From an uncultured Lutibacter sp. (GTDB lineage Bacteria > Bacteroidota > Bacteroidia > Flavobacteriales > Flavobacteriaceae), in contig CAJXUO010000065.1 of the NCBI GenBank assembly GCA_913061425.1, forward strand, positions 1 to 7,435: DNA of 7,435 nucleotides, written 5' to 3'. The notes beneath the pieces were generated by a model. That model ran no database searches and was not told where the DNA came from. It saw only the letters and a list, made by a program, of their open reading frames with translations. The position numbers and the translations under genes are program-made. Of the stretch, positions 1 to 6,010 are shown piece by piece (within the stretch, counting starts at the first letter, position 1; each line of letters begins with the position of its first letter).

Positions 1-12
1 TAAATGCAGTGC

Positions 13-28
13 GTCATAATTGTATGAC
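13..28. repeat. short palindrome downstream of dtd
   Basis: GTCATA, a 4-base spacer, then TATGAC make a perfect 6-bp inverted repeat just past the dtd stop codon. On the minus strand (dtd transcription) no T-run follows within the window, so a Rho-independent terminator is not supported. It may be a small hairpin, an operator for a gene outside the window, or chance. The first 38 bases hold no other recognisable feature. Confidence 0.25.
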
Positions 29-38
29 ATCAGAAAAG

Positions 39-491
39 CTACACTCTGTTTTTAGAATCAATAATTAGTGTAACTGGACCATCATTAAGCAGCGACACTT
101 TCATGTCGGCACCAAACTTTCCAGTTCCAACTTTCTTGCCTAATACCTGTTCAATTTGTAGAATAAATTGTTCATATAATGGAATAGAAATTTCTGGTTT
201 TGCAGCTTTTAAATAAGAAGGTCTATTTCCTTTTTTTGTACTTGCTTGTAGCGTAAATTGACTTACAACGATAACGTCTCCATTTACATCTAATAATGAA
301 TTGTTCATTATTCCTTTATCGTCATTAAAAATACGAAGGGTTGCTATTTTTTTTGTGAGCCATTGAATATCTTCAAAATTGTCTTCAGCCTCAATGCCTA
401 CTAAAATTAGCAGTCCGTTTTTAATTTGGCTTACAATTTCTCCTTCAATGGTTACAGAGGCTTCAGATACTCGTTGGACAACTGCTTTCAT
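39..491 (-). CDS. dtd: D-aminoacyl-tRNA deacylase (Dtd)
   Basis: This 150-residue protein is the normal length for bacterial DTD. The family hydrolyses D-amino acids (and glycine mischarged on tRNA-Ala) from tRNA in the cytoplasm, which keeps D-residues out of proteins. Visible signatures are the N-terminal MKAVVQRVSEASV strand, the SQFTLQA active-site segment at residues 77-83, TGKFGADM at 123-130, and the NDGPVT segment at 136-141 carrying the Gly-cisPro motif that excludes L-aminoacyl substrates. The ATG start gives the canonical N-terminus. It lies 109 bases downstream of rsgA on the same strand. I see no promoter or strong terminator between them, so co-transcription with rsgA is likely. 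Nothing looks broken. Confidence 0.96.
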   Translation of the reverse strand: MKAVVQRVSEASVTIEGEIVSQIKNGLLILVGIEAEDNFEDIQWLTKKIATLRIFNDDKGIMNNSLLDVNGDVIVVSQFTLQASTKKGNRPSYLKAAKPEISIPLYEQFILQIEQVLGKKVGTGKFGADMKVSLLNDGPVTLIIDSKNRV

Positions 492-512
492 GCGTTTCTT
501 GTTATTTTTTAA

Positions 513-575
513 TGGTCATACTTCGACATAGTTTATATTGAGCGAAGTCGAAATACTCAGTACAGGAATACTGTT
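513..575. repeat. REP-like intergenic hairpin repeat
   Basis: The 109-bp rsgA-dtd gap holds a compound inverted repeat. TTCGAC at 522-527 pairs with GTCGAA at 547-552, and an alternative pairing is CTTCG 521-525 with CGAAG 543-547. A second small inverted repeat follows: CAGTA 558-562 and TACTG 569-573. Read on the minus strand, it has the form TTCGACTTCGCTCAATATAA...TATGTCGAAGTATGA. From memory, this resembles dispersed intergenic repeats of flavobacterial genomes (established only by recollection). No T-tract follows it, so a terminator is less likely. It may shape rsgA-dtd mRNA stability. Confidence 0.5.
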
Positions 576-600
576 CGCTATGAATCATCCCCTTGTTTCA

Positions 601-1542
601 TTAATGCATAAATTGACTTTGTCTAAAATGCTCTTCATCTTCTTTTAACATTTGTAAATAACTAAAATATCGTGAAGGTGCAATTCTATCCTCTTCAAGA
701 GCCTTTTTTACAGCACATTTTGGCTCTTTTTGATGCAAACAGTTATTAAATTTACAATCTTTCTTAAGCGCAAATAGTTCAGGAAAATAATCAGTAATTT
801 GATTCGGTTCAAAATCTACAACTCCAAAGCCTTTAATTCCAGGAGTATCAATAATAAAACCTCCAAACGAAAGTTCATGCATTTCAGCAAATGTTGTAGT
901 ATGCTGACCTTGTTTATGTTGTGTAGAAATTTGTGCAGTTTTAATATCTAACGTTGGTTCAATAGCATTAATTAATGTACTCTTTCCGACTCCAGAATGA
1001 CCTGAGAACATCGTTATTTTATCTTGCATTAAAGACTTTACGACATCTAAATTTGTCTTCTCAACAGCAGAAATTTCAACACAATGATACCCGATTTTAG
1101 TGTAGATTTCTATCAACTCTTCTCGTGTTTCCTCTTGATGTTCGTCATGAGAATCAATCTTGTTGAACAATAATACTGCAGAAATATTATATGCTTCAGC
1201 AGTTGCTAAAAACCGATCAATAAAACCTGGAAATGTTGGTGGATTATCTACCGTTACTAATAAAAAAGCGGTGTCAATATTAGCCGCAATAATATGAGTT
1301 TGTTTAGAAAGGTTCACTGACTTTCTTACGATATAATTTTTTCTATCGTGTATTTTGTCAATTATACCCGTTTCTTCATTTTCCTCTAATTCAAAATCTA
1401 CAACATCACCTACAGAAATTGGATTGGTACTTTTAATACCTTGTAGCCGAAACTTACCTCGAATTCTACATTCGTGGTATTTCTTATCATCAGTCCTAAC
1501 AATATACCAACTTCCCGTTGATTTTGTAACAATTCCTGTCAT
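601..1542 (-). CDS. rsgA: ribosome small-subunit-dependent GTPase A (RsgA/YjeQ)
   Basis: The 313-residue protein belongs to the circularly permuted GTPases that bind late 30S subunits and check the decoding site during assembly. The N-terminal OB-fold covers about residues 1-70 (MTGIVTKSTGSWYIV, VGDVVDF). The GTPase motifs come in permuted order, diagnostic of the family: G4 NKID at 127-130, G1 P-loop GHSGVGKST at 181-189, the Thr-rich G2 switch around 215-218, and G3 DTPG at 232-235. The C-terminal zinc knuckle is C263-x4-C268-x-H270-x5-C276. Length and motifs indicate a functional protein. It is separated from the upstream aromatic operon by a strong terminator, so it probably has its own promoter and heads an rsgA-dtd unit. 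Confidence 0.97.
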   Translation of the reverse strand: MTGIVTKSTGSWYIVRTDDKKYHECRIRGKFRLQGIKSTNPISVGDVVDFELEENEETGIIDKIHDRKNYIVRKSVNLSKQTHIIAANIDTAFLLVTVDNPPTFPGFIDRFLATAEAYNISAVLLFNKIDSHDEHQEETREELIEIYTKIGYHCVEISAVEKTNLDVVKSLMQDKITMFSGHSGVGKSTLINAIEPTLDIKTAQISTQHKQGQHTTTFAEMHELSFGGFIIDTPGIKGFGVVDFEPNQITDYFPELFALKKDCKFNNCLHQKEPKCAVKKALEEDRIAPSRYFSYLQMLKEDEEHFRQSQFMH

Positions 1543-1546
1543 AAAA

Positions 1547-1554
1547 CAAAGATG
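1547..1554 (-). promoter_or_regulatory. possible rsgA -7 element (weak)
   Basis: Immediately before rsgA the minus strand reads CATCTTTG, one mismatch from the Bacteroidota -7 consensus TAnnTTTG. No convincing TTG/TTTG -33 element lies 19-21 bases upstream. Only four bases separate the element from the ATG, so the transcript would be nearly leaderless. A promoter is expected here because a terminator lies just upstream, but this assignment is tentative. Confidence 0.3.
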
Positions 1555-1572
1555 CAGAAAAATTATGAGTTT

Positions 1573-1614
1573 ATATAAAAATAAGAAGCCACAAATTTTA
1601 AAATTTGTGGCTTC
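1573..1614 (-). terminator. Rho-independent terminator of the aromatic operon
   Basis: Positions 1585-1614 form a perfect 30-bp palindrome with arms GAAGCCACAAATTTT and its complement. As RNA this folds into a stem of 11 or more pairs around an A/U loop. On the minus strand the hairpin is followed by TTATTTTTATA, a U-rich tail. It begins about 20 bases after the DAHP synthase-CM stop codon. It therefore ends the aromatic operon and separates it from rsgA. The tail on the plus strand is less U-rich, so I assign it to the minus strand. Confidence 0.85.
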
Positions 1615-1635
1615 ATCTATTTTCTCAACAAAAAA

Positions 1636-2718
1636 CTATCCGTTAATAATTTTTTCTTGATGATTTATTGATTCTTGATGTATTGCTTTAAACATTCTCA
1701 AAACAAACTCTTCACTTAAACCTTTACTTTCTCCTTCTAGAATCATATTTCCTAGAATTTCATTCCAACGTTTAGATTGTAAAACGGCAACGTTCTTATC
1801 TTTCTTTAAAAAACCTATTTGATCTGAAACTTTCATTCTTTTCCCCAACAATTCAACCAATTGATTATCAGCTATATTTATTTGAGCACGTAGATTATCT
1901 AAAGAATTTTTATACGCTTCATCTGTATTTGTTTCTTTTCTGATTTTCAAATCTTCCATGATTTGCTTCAAAGAGTCAGGCGTAACTTGCTGTGCAGCAT
2001 CACTCCATGCATTATCTGGATCTGTATGAGTTTCAATCATTAAGCCATCAAAATTTAAATCTAAAGCCGTTTGTGAAACATCAAAAATCATATCTCTATT
2101 TCCAGTGATATGTGACGGATCACAAATTAATGGTAAATCTGGAAATCTATTTTGAAATTCAATTGCTATTTGCCATTCTGGAATATTTCTATACTTCGTT
2201 TTTTCATACGTCGAAAACCCTCTATGAATTGCACCTAGATTTTTAATACCAGCAGCATACAATCTTTCAATTCCACCTAACCATAATGCTAAATCTGGAT
2301 TTACAGGATTCTTCACCAATACAATTTTGTCTGTTCCCTGTAATGCATCTGCAATTTCTTGCATAATAAAAGGTGAAACTGTAGAACGTGCTCCAATCCA
2401 TAATAAATCAACATCATTTTCTAACGCTAATTTTACGTGTGTAGCATTTGCAACTTCTGTACAGGTTTTCATTCCTGTTTCTTCTTTGACTTTTTTCAGC
2501 CAATTTAAACCCAAAGCTCCTACACCTTCAAAATTTCCTGGCCTTGTTCTAGGTTTCCAAATTCCTGCTCGATAATAGTTTACATCAGAATCTTTTAATT
2601 CGTGTGCAATTCTTAAAACCTGCTCTTCGGTTTCTGCACTACAAGGCCCTGCTATTACTAGAGGATGCGCTAAATTCATGTCATCCAACCATGTTCTTAA
2701 TTCTTTTGTATTCTTCAT
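1636..2718 (-). CDS. bifunctional 3-deoxy-7-phosphoheptulonate synthase / chorismate mutase
   Basis: This is a 360-residue fusion of a type I-beta DAHP synthase (about 1-260) and a C-terminal AroQ-type chorismate mutase (about 270-360). The first domain condenses phosphoenolpyruvate with erythrose 4-phosphate; the second turns chorismate into prephenate. DAHP synthase features: AGPCSAET around C26, KPRTRPG at 55-61, IGARST at 108-113, DPSH at 200-203, and metal ligands C26, H203, E229 and D240 by family alignment. Mutase features: R277, R294, K305/K306, R317, S350 and Q354 match the active-site pattern of the E. coli domain. Homologous C-terminal fusions studied in Prevotella and Porphyromonas are inhibited by prephenate through the mutase domain; the same control here is inference. 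It is the last gene of the operon, 20 bases after tyrA, and supplies both the entry step and prephenate for its neighbours. Often named aroF or aroG. Confidence 0.95.
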   Translation of the reverse strand: MKNTKELRTWLDDMNLAHPLVIAGPCSAETEEQVLRIAHELKDSDVNYYRAGIWKPRTRPGNFEGVGALGLNWLKKVKEETGMKTCTEVANATHVKLALENDVDLLWIGARSTVSPFIMQEIADALQGTDKIVLVKNPVNPDLALWLGGIERLYAAGIKNLGAIHRGFSTYEKTKYRNIPEWQIAIEFQNRFPDLPLICDPSHITGNRDMIFDVSQTALDLNFDGLMIETHTDPDNAWSDAAQQVTPDSLKQIMEDLKIRKETNTDEAYKNSLDNLRAQINIADNQLVELLGKRMKVSDQIGFLKKDKNVAVLQSKRWNEILGNMILEGESKGLSEEFVLRMFKAIHQESINHQEKIING

Positions 2719-2738
2719 TTTTCTAAGTATTGTGGCTT

Positions 2739-3587
2739 TTATTTTATGCCGTTTAATATTTGTTTTATATAATTTGCATTCTCCATTTCATTATAAATTT
2801 CGGAGAAATTATCTTGTTCCATCAACTTTTTAAATTGCTGAAGGTTGTTTATATACTCTTCTAATGTCTCAATAATATTTTCTTTATTTTGCTCAAAAAT
2901 GGGCGTCCACATTGCTGGTGAACTTTTTGCTAAACGAACGGTTGATTCAAATCCAGAGCCTGCCATATCAAAAATATCTCTTTCGTTTTTCTCTTTATTT
3001 ATAACCGTTTTACCTAACATAAATGAACTTATATGAGATAAATGTGACACATAAGCAATGTGCTTATCGTGTGATTTTGAATCCATATATCGAATCCTCA
3101 TTCCAATTTTAGAAAAGATCTCTAATGCTTTTTCTTGCAATTTAAAGGCTGTCTTTTCTACTTCACAGATAATGTTTGTTTTATCTACAAACAATCCTTT
3201 AATTGCCGCTTTTGGTCCAGAAAATTCTGTACCTGCAATAGGATGTGTTGCTAAAAAATTTCTTCTTCTTGGATGATTATCTATAACAGTGCAAATTAAT
3301 TCTTTGGTAGAACCAACATCAATTACCAACGCATGATCATTAATAGCGTCTAATACTTTTGGAATAATCTCTATTTGCACATCTACAGGTATTGAAACAA
3401 TAACAATCGCTGCTTTTCCTAAAGCATCAAAAGTTGATTTGTGATGTATCACACCTAACTTTAATGCTTCCTCTAAATGAGCTTCACTAGCATCTATTCC
3501 ATAAAGTATTGCTTCTGGATATTTCTCTTGAATATCTAATGATAAACTTCCGCCAATTAAACCAATTCCTATTACAAATACATTCAT
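2739..3587 (-). CDS. tyrA: prephenate dehydrogenase (TyrA)
   Basis: The protein is 282 residues, NAD(P)-dependent, and converts prephenate to 4-hydroxyphenylpyruvate, the tyrosine precursor. An N-terminal Rossmann fold is marked by VIGIGLIGGSL (glycines 7, 9, 12 and 13). DVGSTK follows at 90-95, then the catalytic-site segment THPIAGTEFSG at 114-124 with His115. A SHLSH segment at 181-185 starts the helical dimerisation domain. The chain ends where Bacillus-type TyrA proteins would continue into an ACT domain, so it lacks that built-in tyrosine sensor. Its ATG overlaps the aminotransferase stop by ATGA, suggesting translational coupling. Arogenate dehydrogenase activity cannot be excluded from sequence alone. 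Confidence 0.93.
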   Translation of the reverse strand: MNVFVIGIGLIGGSLSLDIQEKYPEAILYGIDASEAHLEEALKLGVIHHKSTFDALGKAAIVIVSIPVDVQIEIIPKVLDAINDHALVIDVGSTKELICTVIDNHPRRRNFLATHPIAGTEFSGPKAAIKGLFVDKTNIICEVEKTAFKLQEKALEIFSKIGMRIRYMDSKSHDKHIAYVSHLSHISSFMLGKTVINKEKNERDIFDMAGSGFESTVRLAKSSPAMWTPIFEQNKENIIETLEEYINNLQQFKKLMEQDNFSEIYNEMENANYIKQILNGIK

Positions 3588-4726
3588 ATTCTACTTATTG
3601 CTTCTTTTATTTTTTCTTCTGAAATACATAATGAAAAACGAATATAACCTTCACCTTTTGAACCGAAAATAGTTCCTGGAGCCACAAAAATGCTTTTGTT
3701 GTATAACAAATCGTCTACCACTTCTTCCGCTATTTTTCCTTTTGGAAGTTGTGCCCAAACAAACATTCCTGAAGTGTTTTTATCAAAAGTGCAATTTAGT
3801 TTTTCTGCTAATTCCCAAATTAATTCTCGCCTTAGTTTATATGTTTCATTCAATTTATAAAACCAATCATCAGACAATTCTAATGCTGCAATTGCTCCTT
3901 TTTGAATTCCATAAAACATTCCAGAATCCATTTGAGTTTTCACTTTCAAAATTTGATTTATAAAATGTTCATTTCCTAAAAGCATCCCAACGCGCCAACC
4001 TGCCATATTAAAAGATTTACTCAAAGAATTTAATTCTAAAGCAATGTCTTTTGCACCTTCAAACTCTAAAATACTTTGAGGCTTGTCATTCAAAATAAAA
4101 CTATAAGGATTGTCATTCACAATCACAATATTGTGCTTCTTTCCAAACGAAATTAGTTTTTCAAATGTATTTTCATTTGCTCTAGTTCCTGTTGGCATAT
4201 GTGGATAATTCACCCACATTAATTTAACTTTTGATAGGTCTAACTTTTCTAATGCTATAAAATCTGGTTGGTAATTAGTCTGCTCGTCTAAATTGTAAAA
4301 AACTGATGTTGCGCCAACTAAATTAGATACCGAACTGTATGTTGGATATCCTGGATTTGGAATTAGCACCTCATCACCATCATTCAATAAAGCCAAAGAA
4401 ATATGCATGATTCCTTCTTTGCTTCCCATTAATGGCAAGACTTCACTTTCAGAATCTAAACCTACATTAAACTTGGTTTTATAAAAATTCGCTACTGCAC
4501 TTCTAAATTCTGGCAAGCCTTGGTAACTTTGATATTTATGTGCATTCACATCATTCAAACTACTCTGAATTGCTGTAATAACAACCTTAGAAGGTTCCAA
4601 ATCTGGACTTCCTATTCCTATATTAATAATTGGTTTTCCTTGTGAGATTAAACCTCTTACTTCTCTCAGTTTTTTTGAGAAATAATATTCTTGAACGGTT
4701 TGTAAACGGTCTGCAAATTGTATCAT
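3584..4726 (-). CDS. PLP-dependent class I/II aminotransferase, probable aromatic aminotransferase
   Basis: This 380-residue fold-type I aminotransferase is expected to transaminate phenylpyruvate and 4-hydroxyphenylpyruvate, or prephenate itself, to finish Phe and Tyr synthesis. Seen in the sequence: the PLP-Schiff-base lysine K237 in SLSKSFNMAGWRVG, the phosphate-contacting R245, D205 and Y208 in NDNPYSF (the equivalents of AspAT D222 and Y225), and R363 in YIRFS for the substrate carboxylate. The usual NPTG motif reads MPTG (residues 177-180), so the ring-contacting Asn is Met. It is coupled to pheA upstream and tyrA downstream by 4-base ATGA overlaps. The substrate is inferred from context; the sequence alone would also allow an aspartate or LL-diaminopimelate-like aminotransferase. 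Confidence 0.88.
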   Translation of the reverse strand: MIQFADRLQTVQEYYFSKKLREVRGLISQGKPIINIGIGSPDLEPSKVVITAIQSSLNDVNAHKYQSYQGLPEFRSAVANFYKTKFNVGLDSESEVLPLMGSKEGIMHISLALLNDGDEVLIPNPGYPTYSSVSNLVGATSVFYNLDEQTNYQPDFIALEKLDLSKVKLMWVNYPHMPTGTRANENTFEKLISFGKKHNIVIVNDNPYSFILNDKPQSILEFEGAKDIALELNSLSKSFNMAGWRVGMLLGNEHFINQILKVKTQMDSGMFYGIQKGAIAALELSDDWFYKLNETYKLRRELIWELAEKLNCTFDKNTSGMFVWAQLPKGKIAEEVVDDLLYNKSIFVAPGTIFGSKGEGYIRFSLCISEEKIKEAISRI

Positions 4727-5547
4727 ATTCTTCCGTTTTTATATTCACCAAGTATTTTAAATTCTAAAGCCATTATTTTAATAATTTTAACTGCCTTTTC
4801 ATAGTCCTCATAAGCATCAAATGTAACATCGGCAAAGAAAGCATATTGCCAAGGTGTTTCTATTTTTGGCAACGATTGGATTTTTGTTAAATTCAATTTA
4901 CAATCACTCATCACGTTTAACATGGCCGCCAAACTTCCTCTTTTATGATCTAATTCAAATTTCAAAGACGCTTTATTAATCTCACTTTTACCATTTTCAG
5001 GCTTCGTGGTTTGCAAAATTACAAAACGAGTTGAATTGTCTTTAATCGTTTGTATTTCATCTTCAATTACCTGTAAATCAAAAATAGTTGCAGCCAACTT
5101 TGGAGCAATTGCAGCAATTCCAGTTAATTTGTTTTCCGAAATTCTTTTCGCAACTGCAGCGGTATCTACATCTTCAATCAGTTTAATATGTGTATGCTTT
5201 TTAAAAAACTCTTTACATTGCAACAATGCCATTGGATGAGAACACACTTCTTTTATATCTTCTATTTTTTGATTTGGCAACACCATTAACTGATGGTGAA
5301 TGTTTAAGTAATATTCTCCAGAAATATGCAAATTATATCTATCCATTAAAGCATAATTTGGAATAATAGAACCTGCAATTGTATTTTCTATCGCCATGAT
5401 TGCCTGCTCACTTTTAGCATTCAACAAACTATCTACTAAAGCATCAAAAGACAAACACTCATCTAACACAATTGCTTCTCCAAAATAGTTTTTAGCGACT
5501 ATATGATGATTGGACCCTTTAATTCCTTGAATGGCTATTTTTTTCAT
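4723..5547 (-). CDS. pheA: prephenate dehydratase (PheA) with ACT domain
   Basis: The 274-residue monofunctional enzyme decarboxylates and dehydrates prephenate to phenylpyruvate. The catalytic domain (about 1-180) shows AIQGIKGSNHH near the start, IENTIAGSI at 53-61, CSHPMALLQC at 102-111, DVDTAAVAK at 126-134, and the TRF motif at 173-175. An ACT domain follows (about 193-274), the phenylalanine-binding regulatory module in this family. Its two effector motifs are altered: GALA reads GSLA (204-207) and ESRP reads QSLP (224-227), so feedback by Phe may differ from the classical case. There is no chorismate mutase domain; the mutase sits on the DAHP synthase. It is the first enzyme gene of the operon, starting about 10 bases after a regulated terminator. 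Confidence 0.96.
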   Translation of the reverse strand: MKKIAIQGIKGSNHHIVAKNYFGEAIVLDECLSFDALVDSLLNAKSEQAIMAIENTIAGSIIPNYALMDRYNLHISGEYYLNIHHQLMVLPNQKIEDIKEVCSHPMALLQCKEFFKKHTHIKLIEDVDTAAVAKRISENKLTGIAAIAPKLAATIFDLQVIEDEIQTIKDNSTRFVILQTTKPENGKSEINKASLKFELDHKRGSLAAMLNVMSDCKLNLTKIQSLPKIETPWQYAFFADVTFDAYEDYEKAVKIIKIMALEFKILGEYKNGRI

Positions 5548-5557
5548 TTTTTATCAT

Positions 5558-5588
5558 AAAAAAAAAGCCTCGATATTTCGAGACTTTT
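5558..5588 (-). terminator. attenuator terminator upstream of pheA
   Basis: On the minus strand the RNA AAAAGUCUCGA, loop AAUA, UCGAGGCUUUU forms a stem of at least nine pairs (5584-5578 with 5567-5573, plus flanking A-U pairs, one G-U wobble). It is followed by nine uridines (5566-5558). This is a standard intrinsic terminator, placed between the promoter and pheA rather than after a gene. That position, with the coding leader upstream, marks it as the attenuator. Confidence 0.88.
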
Positions 5589-5630
5589 AGATGTATATGT
5601 TTTTAGTTAACAATACGATACAAAGTCTCA
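5580..5630 (-). promoter_or_regulatory. antiterminator pairing of the Phe/Tyr attenuator
   Basis: GAGACUUU at 5629-5622 is perfectly complementary over 8 bp to AAAGUCUC at 5587-5580, the 5' arm of the terminator. GUAU at 5621-5618 can add pairs with AUAC at 5596-5593 across a bulge. The first base of the antiterminator lies inside the leader stop codon (UGA 5630-5628). A ribosome at the stop would mask it and let the terminator form. A ribosome stalled upstream on Phe/Tyr codons would leave it free to break the terminator. The pairing is seen in the sequence; the mechanism is inference from classical attenuation. Confidence 0.82.
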
Positions 5631-5690
5631 CCCTTTATTAAAAAAATAAAAGTAGAAATAGAAACCTTGCCATACGTTTTGTAACGTCAT
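5628..5690 (-). CDS. Phe/Tyr-rich leader peptide (attenuation sensor)
   Basis: A 20-codon reading frame starts about 20 bases after the predicted transcript start and stops just before the antiterminator. The peptide begins MTLQNVWQG and continues with FYFYFYFF (residues 10-17: five Phe, three Tyr), then NKG and a TGA stop. Such a run is very unlikely by chance directly upstream of a Phe/Tyr operon with a terminator in its leader. Translation would serve only to measure charged tRNA-Phe and tRNA-Tyr; stalling on these codons would induce the operon. The start ATG follows an A-rich stretch without a Shine-Dalgarno site, usual for this phylum. A single Trp codon at position 7 is probably not a sensor. 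Confidence 0.85.
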   Translation of the reverse strand: MTLQNVWQGFYFYFYFFNKG

Positions 5691-5716
5691 AATTTTTTTC
5701 TTGTAATTGTAAGAGG

Positions 5717-5747
5717 CAAATCTAAAAATAATATTTAGATATACAAG
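5717..5747 (-). promoter_or_regulatory. Bacteroidota-type promoter of the aromatic operon
   Basis: On the minus strand a perfect -7 element TAGATTTG (5724-5717, consensus TAnnTTTG) is preceded by CTTG (5747-5744) with 19 bases between TTG and the -7 box. This matches the Bacteroidota primary sigma-factor promoter. The transcript would start near 5710, about 20 bases before the leader-peptide ATG. The leader from there to pheA is about 165 bases. Confidence 0.75.
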
Positions 5748-5781
5748 TAGTTAGCCTAAAAAATGAAGAGAGTTTTATATT

Positions 5782-5952
5782 TCAAGAAAGAAACGTTCTT
5801 TTTCTTTTACAGTGATTTCCTGCTTTCGTTGTTCCATAACATTGTACAGGTGTAGTACTCCTTTTAATCGGAGTACTTTTTTTGACTGTTTTATTGAAAA
5901 ACCCACTATTTTCGACCTTGTTCTTTTGGGTTTTATTTTCTGCATCATAATA
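5782..5952 (-). pseudogene. remnant of a small Cys-motif protein gene, cut by the IS
   Basis: From the left edge of the IS the minus strand stays open for 56 codons to a TGA. The frame starts YYDAENKTQK, continues through a Lys/Ser/Thr-rich stretch, and ends VQCYGTTKAGNHCKRKRT. The QCxGTTKxGxxCKRK segment resembles the C-terminal Cys motif found in small Bacteroidota proteins (DUF5763-like, from memory), where a further Cys and His normally follow. Here the frame ends after TFLS and no YCxxH-like sequence appears in the other frames. The 5' part is missing at the IS junction and no start codon is seen in this frame, so it is probably truncated at both ends. An alternative frame (5775-5966) starts with an ATG inside the IS repeat and lacks the Cys motif; I consider it spurious. 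Confidence 0.5.
5854..5883 (+). terminator. hairpin with T-tract, possible plus-strand terminator
   Basis: AGTACTCC at 5854-5861 and GGAGTACT at 5870-5877 form a perfect 8-bp stem with an 8-base loop, followed by six further Ts (5878-5883). The form suits an intrinsic terminator reading rightward. However, no plus-strand gene lies to its left, and it falls inside the minus-strand gene remnant. It may stop antisense transcription toward the IS, or be incidental. Confidence 0.35.
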
Positions 5953-5969
5953 GGGTTCTGTCGCATCTA
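5953..5969 (+). repeat. left terminal inverted repeat of IS6-family element
   Basis: GGGTTCTGTCGCATCTA is the exact reverse complement of 6711-6727. Complementarity stops at position 5970 on the inner side. The GG(G/C)...TCTGTCGCA form is like the ends of other IS6-family elements. The 8 bases outside are TCATAATA. Confidence 0.9.
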
Positions 5970-6010
5970 AGGTAAGTAAAACTTAAATCTTATATATTTA
6001 CTCCAAAAAG

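Noticed and set aside
1355..1660. 101-codon plus-strand reading frame opposite rsgA
   Set aside because: It is antisense to a clearly real gene, runs across the terminator palindrome and shows no protein-like motif.
2327..2575. plus-strand reading frames inside the aromatic genes (also 2845-3036, 3058-3276, 3742-3963, 5006-5239)
   Set aside because: All lie antisense to well-supported enzymes, with low-complexity Ser/Phe/Leu-rich translations and no recognisable domain.
2719..2738. AAGCCACAA shared by the tyrA-DAHP synthase gap and the terminator at 1585-1614
   Set aside because: Only a 9-base match with no matching second arm in the gap; most likely coincidence.
5555..5557. upstream ATG before pheA
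   Set aside because: It is out of frame with pheA; the ATG at 5545-5547 gives the conserved MKKIAIQG N-terminus.
5775..5966. 63-codon minus-strand reading frame starting MRQNP
   Set aside because: Its start codon and first residues come from the IS inverted repeat, and it lacks the Cys motif visible in the neighbouring frame, so I treat it as a chance fusion.
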